From Symbiodinium sp. CCMP2592 (taxonomy: Eukaryota; Sar; Dinophyceae; Suessiales; Symbiodiniaceae), in NCBI GenBank assembly GCA_905221615.1, contig CAJNDT010002813.1:310001-374000 (forward strand): a stretch of DNA of 64,000 nt. Reading direction: 5' to 3'. Below, piece by piece: positions 33,880-44,001 of the stretch (positions within the stretch are counted from its first letter, which is position 1; each line of letters opens with the position of its first letter). Below the pieces are notes generated by a model. That model did no database searches, was not told where the DNA came from, and was given only the letters and a program-made list of their open reading frames with translations. The position numbers and the translations under genes are program-made.

Positions 33880-35352
33880 TTAGACGGACTTGTGATTCTG
33901 GCCAGTCTGCAGCTGCTTCTGCACAGCACTACTGTCACCACCAAATGCAGGCTCGCCCCAGGTGACGACGGATCCGTCGCCAAGGATTGCAGCAAAAGCT
34001 TTGTAATTGGCTTGGATTTGCTGCACAGTCTTCAGCTGATCCTGCACAGCGCTGCTGTCGCCACTCCAGCTGGGAGCACCCCAGGTCACGACGCACCCAT
34101 CACCAAGAATCGCAGCAAAGGCGTGGCGAGTGGCTTGGATCTGCTGCACATCCTTCAGCTGATCCTGCACAGCGCTACTGTCACCACCATATAAGGTAGC
34201 ACCCCAACTGACGACCGATCCGTCGGCAAGAACGGAAGCAAAAGCACGCTCAGAGGCTTGCACATGCTGCACATTCCTGAGCTGGACCTGCACAGCGCTG
34301 CTGTCGCCACCATAGCCGAAATGACCCCAGGTCACGACAGATCCATCCCCAAGAATGGCAGCAAAAGCACCTTCACTGGCTTGGATCTGCTGCACATTCT
34401 TCAACTCGTCCTGGACAGCACTGCTATAGCCACCATCGACAGCATCGCCCCAGGTGACGACACCTCCATCAGCAAGAATGGCAGCAAAAGCACCGTGCGT
34501 GGCTTGGATCTGCTGCACATTCCTGAGCTGTTCCTGCACAGCACCACTGTCACCACCAAAATCAGCATCACCCCAAGTGGCAACGGATCCATTGTCGAGA
34601 ATAGCAGCAAAAGCGACGACAGAGGCTTGGATCTTTTGCACGTTCTTCAGTTGATCCTGCGCAGAACTACTGTTACCACCAGCGTCAGCATCACCCCAGG
34701 TCACGACCGATCCATCACCGAGAATCGCAGCGAAAGCGTAGTAAGTGGCTTGGATCTGCTGCACATTCTTCAGCTGGTCCTGCACAGCATTGCTGTCACC
34801 CCCCTTGTCAGCATCACCCCACGATACGACGGATCCTTGTGCGAGAACTGCGGCAAAAGCGCCGCAAGAAGCTTTGATTTGTTGAACATCTTTCAGCTGG
34901 TCACGCACGACACTGCTGTCGCCACCATAGCCGCAATGACCCCAGGTCACGACAGATCCATCAGCAAGAATCGCAGCAAAGGCATGTTCATTCGCCTGGA
35001 TCTGCTGCACATGCTTCAGCTGGTCCAACACAGCACTACTGTCACCACCATTGTAAGGATCACCCCAAGTCATAGTTGATCCATCGCCAAGAATGGCAGC
35101 AAAAGCAGAACAGGTAGAGTGAATCTGAAGTCTATTTAAATGCAAGATCAGTGAGTCGTTATTCTGAAGCTGGGCAGCCGCGACTGTTGAACTTGCCTCC
35201 AATATACTTCCAAATGAGTCCACAAGGCGCCCTCTTCCGATTCCAAGCGCTGTTTCTGCTCGAAGTTTCAATGCTTCCACCAGTTCACCCTCATCTGCGG
35301 TTACAGTGACCGTCTTTCCACTCAGAAGTCCAACTTCCACAGATACCGACAT
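33880..35352 (-). CDS. Ubiquitin-like plus RCC1/HERC2-like repeat protein
   Basis: The protein is 490 residues and starts at a good ATG (MSVSVEVGLLSGKTV). Residues 1-75 look like a ubiquitin-like beta-grasp domain: alternating hydrophobic strands, then LGIGRGRLVDSFG and NNDSLILHL. From residue 83 there are ten repeats of exactly 41 residues with the core AFAAILGDGSVVTWGD, then GGDSSAVQDQL, then VQQIQA. This is an RCC1-like (HERC2-annotated) repeat of a family I recognise from Symbiodinium-type dinoflagellates. RCC1 repeats normally form a beta-propeller used for protein or chromatin binding; the ligand here is unknown and no HECT domain follows. The last repeat departs from the consensus after AVQKQLQ and stops, so the gene could continue through an unseen splice or end there. 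A paralogue with the same layout lies at 21687-23176 on the same strand. Confidence 0.8.
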   Translation of the reverse strand: MSVSVEVGLLSGKTVTVTADEGELVEALKLRAETALGIGRGRLVDSFGSILEASSTVAAAQLQNNDSLILHLNRLQIHSTCSAFAAILGDGSTMTWGDPYNGGDSSAVLDQLKHVQQIQANEHAFAAILADGSVVTWGHCGYGGDSSVVRDQLKDVQQIKASCGAFAAVLAQGSVVSWGDADKGGDSNAVQDQLKNVQQIQATYYAFAAILGDGSVVTWGDADAGGNSSSAQDQLKNVQKIQASVVAFAAILDNGSVATWGDADFGGDSGAVQEQLRNVQQIQATHGAFAAILADGGVVTWGDAVDGGYSSAVQDELKNVQQIQASEGAFAAILGDGSVVTWGHFGYGGDSSAVQVQLRNVQHVQASERAFASVLADGSVVSWGATLYGGDSSAVQDQLKDVQQIQATRHAFAAILGDGCVVTWGAPSWSGDSSAVQDQLKTVQQIQANYKAFAAILGDGSVVTWGEPAFGGDSSAVQKQLQTGQNHKSV

Positions 35353-36044
35353 TGTGAACTTAAGCCCTATAGACCCTAAACCCTAGCTTTTTTGGACAAG
35401 GATCCTAGTCTGGAGACTTTTCTTCTGCCGGCAAACAGGGCTCAAGGATGCTTGGTACAAGTTGCATCATTTAGGATATAGGGTTCGGGATGGCTTACGC
35501 TTAGGTTTCTTCACCTCACAGACTAGTCGGCTACGACCCCTTACTTAGAGGGCTTAGCCCCCAAAACAGCAGGGTTGAGGATCCATACATAGGCTTCTTG
35601 CGCGCGACAACACATTCCTAAATTAATGGATATTGGAGTTTCTAGGATTTGAACGGTTATTTGGGCCTAAGGTAAACCTCATGCAATCTTACTTATCCTG
35701 GCTGTCCGTGTCTGGGCTTCAACATCGATCTTATCTTAGTGAAGCGGACTTGGCATCTAGAATAGCAGTTCCTTTAAAGGGTCCTTGAAAGGGGTCCATC
35801 TACGACTTACTTTCAGGCGCATTATTGGGGTTTACTAAGGAGCCTTAAAAAGTAGAATCGGGCAGAAAGGCCTATACATGTATATATATATATATAATAT
35901 GTATATTGCAATGCTGCGATACGGAACTATAGTGACACTACCGCATGTCATCTATTCTGACCTTTATGTTAGGCTTTAGGACTTGGGCAGGCTCCGGGTT
36001 CAGGATCTATCATACACCATCCCGGACGTTCCCAATATGATCTG
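35353..36044. other. Upstream region of the intact RCC1-like gene
   Basis: A CCCTAAACCCTAG group lies 25 nt upstream of the start codon. An (AT)n tract lies at 35877-35899. No promoter motif recognised. Confidence 0.4.
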
Positions 36045-36160
36045 GATGCGCAGTTGAATTTAAGGACGTGCGGCTTGCGGCGAAGCGATTCGCTGAAGAG
36101 TGCTTTCGGATGAGGCCCATGGCAGCGCTAAGTAGGCTTACAGCTGAGGTATCTGGTTGA
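36045..36160 (+). other. Possible exon fragment, unrecognised
   Basis: A plus-strand frame reads CAVEFKDVRLAAKRFAEECF then RMRPMAALSRLTAEVSG and a stop. It looks like helical protein but has no start. A 22-nt direct duplication (TGAGGTATCTGGTTGAGTTG) follows at once (about 36146-36188). Confidence 0.22.
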
Positions 36161-36274
36161 GTTGTGAGGTATCTGGTTGAGTTGTTCCATGATCCAAAGC
36201 GCGGTGGCTAGTTGAAACTAAAAACCCTCGTGGCGTGGTGGCCACGAGCCCTAAATGCTACACCCTAACAAACC

Positions 36275-36381
36275 CTAAGGCTCCATGTACCCATGTTGCA
36301 TATACTTAGGCCTTAAAAATAGCTAAATAGGGACCCTTTAAGGCTTAAGTGTCTACTATAAGGGTACATGGAGCCTTTGGG
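36275..36381. mobile_element. HP-F hairpin, uninterrupted reference copy
   Basis: CTAAGGCTCCATGTACCCAT pairs with AGGGTACATGGAGCCTTTGG. It shows the sequence expected at the 2.9-kb insertion site of 51531. Confidence 0.75.
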
Positions 36382-36418
36382 AGATCGCCTGACAGCAGGA
36401 GCCGATCCTATGCACCCT

Positions 36419-36507
36419 ACCCAAAGGCCCCAAAGTAGTTCCTTTTTGGGGTTGTATATCTAGAATCCTATAAAGTAATCCCAACAAGGAACTACTTTGG
36501 GCCTCTG
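36419..36507. mobile_element. HP-G hairpin
   Basis: CCAAAGGCCCCAAAGTAGTT pairs with GGAACTACTTTGGGCCTCTG. Confidence 0.75.
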
Positions 36508-37122
36508 TATACACAGTGTAACTTGGTAGCTGCGTGCAAAGGGATATGTTCCTTCATTTTGGGTTTTGCAAAACCATATCACAATGAAAAAGTTAGGCTT
36601 TCTGGGCTGGCGCACGGGGCTCCTAAGATGAACTCTAGAATGCCATGAATATATAGGAGTTCAGTGGCTGGGACCTACTAAAATCACAGCCAAAAAAATC
36701 ATTTCGGGAAACTGGACATTGACGGTACTCGCTAACCCTCGACGACTTGTGGGCTCTCTATTAGAGTCCGTTGGTAATGATCTTTGTTAGTAGCTTATCT
36801 GGCTTTCCCGAAATCCGAAGCCCTGAGCCGCTAAAATACCCTCCTCATTCCCCCACCTTGTTCCCTTCGCATTGCTGATGGGGCGCCTTGTCAATGGGCA
36901 GCTTTCTCTAGCACAACAGGACTGGGGCTCAGTTTCAGCTACCCTCAACCTGACTTGTCCAATACCCTAGCGAAGCTAAACGTTAACCTTTTGGATGATA
37001 CAGGGATTATAATAACCCGCCAAAAGATTAAAGGATACCTGCTCTACTACGAGGAAACCGTAAACTGAGTCGTCGACAGAATTGGTTGAAATGGGTTGGA
37101 TGGTTCAGGGTGCAGGGCTATC
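36508..37122. other. Non-coding stretch
   Basis: Mostly unique-looking, AT-balanced sequence without a convincing frame. Confidence 0.35.
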
Positions 37123-37211
37123 CTTACCTTTGGTTAGTAGGGAATGGAGGAATGGGGTACAATTATAACTACTATTACTCCCCTTCTTCCATTCCCTACT
37201 AACACAAGGTA
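37123..37211. mobile_element. HP-D hairpin
   Basis: CTTACCTTTGGTTAGTAGGG pairs with CCCTACTAACACAAGGTAA. Confidence 0.78.
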
Positions 37212-37261
37212 ACTATCTCACCAGCTTGGTGCTGTGCGAACGTGACCTCTGCAGTCTGGAG

Positions 37262-37862
37262 CCGGGCTGGAACTGTTTAGGGTTTAGGGTTTTAGGATTT
37301 AGGGTTTAGGGTTTGGGGTTTTAGGGTTTAGGGTTTTAGGGTTTAGGGTTTAGGGCTTTAGGGTTTTAGGGTTCCCTAAACCCTAAACCTGGCCGGGGCT
37401 GTGGGCTTGGGGGGGGCTGGTCCTCGACAACAACACAGCAGGTAGGGAGCCAAAACAAGGCAATGGGCAAACAGAGGGCAGAGCAAAGTCGGGGCAGCGT
37501 GCAAGGAACGGCGCAACAGGACAAGGTAACAACTCCCCTAAACCCTAAACCCTAAACCCTAAAACCCCAAAACCCTAAACCCTAAACCCTAAACCCTAAC
37601 AACTGCGGCATTCCAAGTCTTCATTCTGGAGCTGGGACTGGGTCTTCGGGGGCTGAGACTGAGCTGCAAAGAAGGCTGGGGCTGGGGCTGGGACTAGGTT
37701 TAGTGCTTAGGGTTTTAGGGTTTAGGGCTTAGGGTTTTAGGGTTTTAGGGTTTTAGGGTTTAGGGGTTAGGGTTTTAGGGTTTTAGGGTTTTAGGGTTTA
37801 GGGTTTTAGGGTTTAGGGTTTTAGGGTTTAGGGTTTTAGGGTTTTAGGGCTTAGGGTTTAAA
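37262..37862. repeat. Cluster of telomere-type arrays in both orientations
   Basis: TTTAGGG and TTTTAGGG units run at 37262-37375, flip to CCCTAAA at 37375-37390, return as CCCTAAA at 37535-37600, and run as TTTTAGGG-rich units at 37695-37862. The intervening 140 and 95 nt are G-rich (GCTGGGGCTGGGACT near 37680). Confidence 0.9.
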
Positions 37863-37966
37863 GGGAACTCCAGAAAGTTGGAATATGGATTAATGGTAGG
37901 ATACCCTATAATTTACCTTACAGGGTTTAGGATAACCATATTCCAACTTTCTGGCTTTTACTTTAG
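37861..37966. mobile_element. HP-A hairpin
   Basis: CTCCAGAAAGTTGGAATATG pairs with CATATTCCAACTTTCTGG. It directly abuts the preceding array. Confidence 0.8.
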
Positions 37967-38810
37967 GGAAACAACGCAAGCCGGAGCTGAGCAGGGAACA
38001 AAAGCTATGCGAAGGCGAACAGACCGCGGGGCAAAGCCAGGGCAGCGTGCAAGGAAAGCCAGGGCAGGAACGGAAAAGGACAATGCAACAAACGCATTGC
38101 GGCTTTCCAAATCGTTGATTCTGCTCTTTATCTAACGGTTTTTTTCAGAAATTGGAAATTCCATTTTGTTGACTTGCAGTTTCCGAGCTCGAGCCTCCTA
38201 TTTCTTATCATTCTGGCCCCAAGACGAGAAAAGGCAACATGACAAAAACAATTAACAGTCGTTTAAGAAGCGATAACAGCTGTGTAGTTGGCAGTGCTAA
38301 CTACACTGGCGAACTTTAAATCCTGAAACGCAAAACGCCAAAAACCAAACCCTAAACCCTAAACCCCAAATCTCAAACCCTAACCCCCTTACCCTGAACC
38401 CCAAACCTCAAACCCTAACCCAAACCTCTTACCCTGAACCAAAAAACCCTAAACACCAAAGCCTCAAACTCGAATAAACCCAAAGCCTGACCTGCAAACC
38501 TTAAACCATCCTAAAACCCTAAACCCCAAACCCTAAACCTTATACCCCATACCGTAAACCCCCAAAACTCCTAAAGCCCAAAGCCCTCCACCGCAAAACC
38601 CTGTAGATCCCTTTAAAGGAGCCCTTATAGATCTCTGTATAGGGGATCCTTATAGCATCACTAATCCTCCTCATCTGGATGCGCCCCTCCACCGCAAAAC
38701 TGCTTAGGGGCTGAGTTATTACCCTAGCCCAAAAAAGGTTAAAAAAACCTTTTCAGTTCTGGTAGGATGATCAAGGATGTTTCAACAATACATTTATCGA
38801 TATCGATACC
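37967..38810. other. Non-coding stretch
   Basis: CCCTAAACC variants run through 38330-38600. No gene seen. Confidence 0.45.
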
Positions 38811-38920
38811 GTATGGGTAGTTGTCAAAATTAAGGTCCCTTTTTGGGTATCCTAAATACTAGGTGCCGTATTATATTAGGGTACCCAAGAAGGGACCATG
38901 ATTTTGACAAGCACCCATAT
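38811..38920. mobile_element. HP-L hairpin
   Basis: TATGGGTAGTTGTCAAAATT pairs with ATTTTGACAAGCACCCATA; TA at both ends. Confidence 0.78.
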
Positions 38921-38933
38921 CGGTCCTGAACCG

Positions 38934-39081
38934 GCGAGGGTAGGGGGGAGGGGGGGGGAGGGGGGTCTAGGGGGGCGCGGGTCGGGGGTAGGGGAAGGGG
39001 GTCGGGGTGCAGGGACGTCGTGGGGGGGGGGGGGGGGGTTGTTCCTCCTCCTCCTCTGCTTCTCCTGCTCCTCCTCCTCAT
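38934..39081. repeat. G-rich tract followed by CTCCT repeats
   Basis: G-runs of 4-18 nt at 38938-39040 could form quadruplexes. CTCCTC/CTGCTC text follows to 39081. Confidence 0.8.
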
Positions 39082-39202
39082 AATTCATGTAAGCCCCAAA
39101 AGGATTAAAGGTTAATTCCCTACACAGGTACTAAGGACCCCTTATGATACCTGTATAGAGCCTTAGAGAACCCCTTAAACCACCAAAAGGTTAAAGGTTA
39201 CC

Positions 39203-39325
39203 TACTTGGAAGATCATGGGACTTAGTAAGTACAGTTATAAGTACCCTAAGTGGGATTATAAGTACATATAAGTGCAGTTACCTTAATCATAACATCAAT
39301 TACTAAGTCCCATGATCATTTATGT
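39203..39325. mobile_element. HP-H hairpin
   Basis: GGAAGATCATGGGACTTAGT pairs with ACTAAGTCCCATGATCATT. Confidence 0.72.
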
Positions 39326-40032
39326 ACTCAGCGATTAAGAGCCCCATATAATACCTTTATAGAACCCTTAAAACGAACCCTTAGAGAAGAACCCTAAGCC
39401 CTTGTAGTACCCTTAAAAGAGCCATGAAAGGAGCACTAAGTCCCATGATCCTTCAAGTAGACCCTAAACCCTAAACGCTTAAAGGGATCCCATTATAGAA
39501 CCCTATAGTACCCTTAAAGGACCCTAGTTACTACTCAGCGACTAAGTTATAAGCACCCTAATTGGGACTATAAGTACGTAAAAGTGTAGTTACCTTAATT
39601 AAAACCACATTATTATCTAAGCCCCATGATCCTTCAAGTAGACCCTTAAAGGGAACCCCTTTGTAGATCCCTATAGTACCCTTAAAAGGAGCCCCTTCTA
39701 AGCCCCATGATCCAGAAAGTCCTCAGCGACTAAGTATGCAACGCTCCGAGCTGCTCTGGCCTTCGCCGCTTCGGCTTCGGCTGGGCCGGACTGCCTGTTC
39801 AGGGCGGGTCCCTTTAGGGTTTAGGGTTTAAATGAAGGTTTAGGGTTTAAGGTTTGAATCAAGGTTTAGGGTTTAGGGTTTAGTTTAGCTATTAGGGTTT
39901 AAGGATTAGGGATTTGGGTTTGGACTGCCTGTTGAGGTTGGGTCCTTTTACGGAGATCTATTGGGTTTAGGGTTCTTAAAGGGTGATCTATAGGACTCCT
40001 TAAAAGGGATCGGGGTTGAAGGCTTAGGGCTC
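39326..40032. other. Non-coding stretch with HP-H remnants
   Basis: A degenerate HP-H lies at about 39522-39641 and single HP-H ends near 39440-39460 and 39690-39715. TTTAGGG text is at 39813-39905. Confidence 0.5.
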
Positions 40033-40656
40033 TACTTGGAGCGGCAGGGGACTTAGTAAGTCGTTTATAAGTAGGGTGCCAGTGTGGTCTCCGCATCAAG
40101 CCACACAGCCTTGTGCCTTTAGTTTGTGACTGTCCAGGTGTAGCCCATGAAATTTGGCCGGTCCTGGTTCAAGTTGCAACCGCTGCGACCTTCCGGTGAG
40201 CACTTCGCACAAGGCCCGTTCTTCCTTCTAGATGGCCCACAACAGGTCGTACACTTGTATGGCGAGGATGGCATGTCGATGTTGCTGATACCGCGAGTTA
40301 AAAATGTAGTTATTGAAAGAATGTACAGCAACCGCTACAGCAGTCTATCATGAGAAAGGATCTACGGCTTCAACAAGTGCCAAAAAGTATCTGGTTGATC
40401 TACGACAACTATTCCCAGACCAGCTCAAAACCCTACCTGGCTTGCCTGGATGTGGCCTCAGAGACAAAAGCAGGCAGCAAGCAGTTTTCAATGACAGCGG
40501 ATCGTCATGACTTTCTGGTGATGGGGCAAAATGATCGCTTGAACAAGTCATACTCTCCAGCCTAGCGCTGCCCATTTTGCTCTGAGGGTAACTCCATTTA
40601 GGGTACTTATAACTCTACTAAAACCTACTTACTAAGTCCGCTGCCCCTCCAAGTAG
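40033..40656. mobile_element. HP-H hairpin interrupted by about 500 bp
   Basis: The left half TACTTGGAGCGGCAGGGGAC to AAGTAGGG (40033-40076) and right half GGGTAACTCC to CCTCCAAGTA (40586-40656) match the two halves of 46823-46946 read in reverse. About ten central bases are replaced by the insert. Confidence 0.72.
40077..40585. other. Insert with a cysteine-rich minus-strand segment
   Basis: The insert has balanced composition. A minus-strand frame (about 40300-40119) includes SPYKCTTCCGPSRRKNGPCA then KCSPEGRSGC, with C-x2-C pairs like a small zinc-binding fold. The second half has open frames on both strands. No terminal inverted repeat or clear target duplication beyond GGG at both junctions. 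Confidence 0.35.
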
Positions 40657-40811
40657 GGTTTAGGGTTGAGGCTTTAGGGTTTTAGGAGCCCCTAAGGGCC
40701 CTTTAACAGAGTCCTTATGGCCCTTATCTTCCGGGTATTTGGGGTATATTAGAGGGTAGTTGGGGGGTTTAGGGTCATTGGTTTTTGGGTTTCAGTTTCG
40801 GGTCTTACAGG

Positions 40812-40901
40812 GCTTACCTGTGACCCCAAACCCTACAAAATAGTAGGTTATGACCCCTTAATTAGAGGATCTGACCCTTTTTTTGGATCCACAGGTATGG
40901 G
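40812..40901. mobile_element. HP-K hairpin
   Basis: TTACCTGTGACCCCAAACCC is paired with TTTTTGGATCCACAGGTA; TA at both ends. Confidence 0.7.
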
Positions 40902-40990
40902 TTTTGGGCTAAAATTTAGGGCTTTCGAGGGTTTCGGCTCTGGAGTTCTACGCAGATAAGAGTTCAGGAATCAGTAGAAGAAGGCTGTAC

Positions 40991-41078
40991 CCTGGGGCTC
41001 CAAGTATACAATTACTACCCACTTTGGGGCCTAAAGTCTATAGATAATACCTACTTTGGGCTATTTGGAGCCCCAGGG
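40991..41078. mobile_element. HP-M hairpin, single-unit form
   Basis: CCTGGGGCTCCAAGTATAC pairs with CTATTTGGAGCCCCAGG. It gives the unexpanded state for 23991-24174. Confidence 0.75.
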
Positions 41079-42285
41079 TTTCTACCAGGTTTTCAGAAAG
41101 GCTTTTAAGGATCAGATTTCAAAGGTTCACGCTCATGCTGGGGCTGATGGCTTAAGGTCTGTAGGGTCTGGATTTTGAACCCCGGAAACAAACCTACATC
41201 ACCCCGAACCCCGTAAAGAAACCCTGCGCCGTCCGTATCCAAGAAGGTCCATCTATACTGCTGAGTAAATATGCCAAAACCGTAAACACAGACCAAAATC
41301 CTGAACCCCGAACCCCGAACCCAAGATTCAAAACCAGATGCCAACCCAAGAGAGCTCCGTAGGTGCCTGGACCACGCTTCACGAAGTGCAAGAACTCCGC
41401 GAGGTCCTATGTAAAATCTACAGCGAACAGTTTGAAACTAACAGGTGCGGGCATAGGCTTTATGGTGGAGGGTTGTGGTAAAGGCCTTTTGCGAATAGGA
41501 AGGTGGTTAGAATTTTTTTGTTTCAGGATGCTCAGGCGATGGTTGCAGGAACCTGCTATTTGATGTCGCCTGCTCTCTGAAGCTCCCAGCGTAGTATTGA
41601 GAGAGTTCGAGTTTACAGGTTTGGGATTTCGTGGCGTCAAAACCTACGAACCCAGACCCCAAACCCTGAACCCTAAACCGCCACGAGATCCGCGAACGGA
41701 AGAAGACATTGGCTACGACGAACGGTTCTCATCTTAGGGGCTGACTACCTTAGCCCAAAACAAGAGAACCTTTCATGGTAAGGTTATATATTAACCCGCA
41801 GCGGTTGAAGGTTTATTACCTACTCAGCTACTAAGCCTATTAAGAGCCCCTTATAATACGTTTATAGAACCCTTGTAGAACCCCTTCCTGGAACCCTAAG
41901 CCCTCATGGTACCCTGAAAAGGAGCCATCAAAGGAAGCCAAATACTCAGACTAAACCCTAAACCTCTAAGGAACCCCCAAGATAGTATTAGTAATTTTTA
42001 AGCCCCTATAGTAATAAGTATTTGCTCATCAGAATCTTCCCTTCAAAAACCCTTAAAGACCCCTATACAACTCTTAAAGAACCCTCAAAGACCCCTTACT
42101 ATCTCAGTTGCTCATGCAAAGTCTTAGAATACCTTTAACCGGAACCCTTAGCCCTCCTGGTACCCTTACAGGAGCCACTGAAAGGAGCTACTAAGTATCC
42201 GTTCAACTTCAACCTGCTGCGGAGCTCCCTGCGCTTCGGCTGCTGGCTGACCAAAGGCCCTCAGAGGCTCTGCGAAAGGAGGCCA
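41079..42285. other. Non-coding stretch
   Basis: A weakly coding-like part lies at about 41340-41640, open on both strands and unrecognised. An HP-I end lies at 41965-42015. Confidence 0.4.
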
Positions 42286-42524
42286 CCCAGAGACTCCAAA
42301 ATCCAGTAATTAAGGAATATGCCTTGCCCACGGGCTCCATGGTAGTTCCTTTTTGGGATTACCTTATAGGATTCTATATGAACCCCAAAAGGAACTACTA
42401 TGGAGCCTCTAGCTAGAACATAGTAGGGTCCGTAATATGGTTCAAGGAATATGCCTTGAATTATAGTCGGATCCTGAGTACGATTTAAGGTATACTCCTT
42501 AACTAAGGGACAATGGGGTCTCTG
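42286..42524. mobile_element. Diverged HP-B hairpin with a nested HP-G
   Basis: CCCAGAGACTCCAAAATCC and the far end GGGGTCTCTG are the outer arms. HP-G lies inside, and AAGGAATATGCCTTG occurs on both sides of it (about 42311 and 42443). Confidence 0.6.
42326..42411. mobile_element. HP-G hairpin nested in HP-B
   Basis: GGGCTCCATGGTAGTTCCTT pairs with AAGGAACTACTATGGAGCC. Confidence 0.75.
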
Positions 42525-42635
42525 CCCATGCGACGGCCACCGTGCTGTTGCCTCTTCGCTCCGGCTGGCGGAAAAGAGACAGCCACCAGATCGGACCCGC
42601 AACGCCTCCTCCCGGGTACTTGTTAAAGGGTTGAA

Positions 42636-42733
42636 AGTAAGTTGCCACAATAGGGGTCTATAGTAGATAATGTGGTTCTATACCATAAGGAACCGTATTA
42701 TTTACTATAGATCCCGATTATGGCAACTTAAGA
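42636..42733. mobile_element. HP-P hairpin
   Basis: TAAGTTGCCACAATAGGGG pairs with CCCGATTATGGCAACTTA; the arms continue through TCTATAGTA. Confidence 0.75.
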
Positions 42734-43440
42734 CTTAAACTCCTTTGACAAGAACCCAGCCTCCTCCTCAATCGCAGCTCGAACCCTAAACCGTAAAAAC
42801 CTAAACCCTAAACCCTACCGCTTCCCTGAGGACTTACCAGCCGATGTTGATGTCCAGGCCCTGCTTTGCCTTTGCATGCCCACAGGAATCTCATCCCCGT
42901 CATGTCGAACAACCCGCCAATACAAACAATATCCCTTAATGTTAAGGAATATAGCCCAGAGACCCCAATATCTCTTCATTAAGGAATATAGCTTCAATAA
43001 TAATCTGAAGCCTTTTTAGACTCGAAAAGTGTGATTCTCATCAGGCCTTTCCTCATCTCTGCTGTCACTTTTGGGGGATCTTGCTCTGGGCTCATGGATC
43101 CCTTTAAAGGAACCCTAAACCCTAAAACCCTAAGCCGAAAACCCTGAACCCTTTATCCCTTTAAAGGAACCCCAATGGATCCCCTTAAAGGAACGCTACA
43201 CCCTAAACCCTACTTTTACTGTTGGTCCTGCTCTTTGGTAGTTAGGATTAGGGGGACCCTTGGGGATATAGACCCTCTGAAATAAGGCACCTTTTAAGAG
43301 AGCCAGAAGTAGGGTTCAGAAGGGGTACCCTTGAAGGGGTCTCCCTTCTAATACTACCTACTCTTGCTCCGCCTTGAAGGCTGGTATAAGGTTTCCTCTA
43401 CAGAGATCATAGGTTGCCACAGCGGTACCATCGGTCTGGG
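42734..43440. other. Non-coding stretch
   Basis: CCCTAAACC text and AAAGGAACCC phrases, with HP-B-like AAGGAATATAGC fragments at 42940-42995. Confidence 0.4.
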
Positions 43441-43457
43441 GGTAAAAAGATCCGTGA

Positions 43458-44001
43458 TCATTCTGATCTGGCGAAATCCTCCGTATGTAATCTTAACCTT
43501 TTCGAGGAACCTTCTAGACCCCAAAGCATACATTTGCCACAAGCTGTATACTCACTTCGACCCTGTAGTACGTATGCAGGCAGTACATAGTCATACACAT
43601 ATACACCATTAGCAAACGAAGCCCTGAAAGGAACATCGTCGAGGCAACGAAGAGTTCCGGGCGAGACTGCCCTGACCCAATGGTCGATTCTGTGCGTTTC
43701 CAAGCGTTCCGCCTGCTGTTTGCACGAAGAGCAAACTGAGACAATGGAGCTAGCAAGTTCGGTCAGAGCTGTGAACATCCAAGATAAGATCCGGGATGTA
43801 GGACGGCAGGACATTCGCACTCTCTGAGGGTGATCCGATCATCACATACGATGCCTTGCAGAGTGCCATCCGACGCCCAAGTTCGTTTCTGGACGCTCTG
43901 GCATAGGTGATCTTCCCTTTCATGGTTGTTGGAGACAAGGCAAATCCCAACCCAGCCAGAGCGTTGATTATGGACTCGTACACATTGTGTTGGTTGAACA
44001 T
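43458..44001 (-). other. Coding-like segments, unrecognised
   Basis: From an ATG at 44001 a minus-strand frame reads MFNQHNVYESIINALAGLGF, then a segment ending LPSYIPDLILDVHSSDRTC at 43750. A second minus-strand frame (43820-43458) contains FANGVYVYDYVLPAYVLQGR and CGKCMLW. The two overlap in different frames, so a splice or a frameshift would be needed. Balanced composition and protein-like text favour a real gene fragment. Confidence 0.3.

Noticed and set aside
34258-35079. A 273-residue frame on the plus strand opposite the RCC1-like gene
   Set aside because: It is periodic with the 123-nt repeat and exists because the repeat codons avoid stops on the opposite strand.
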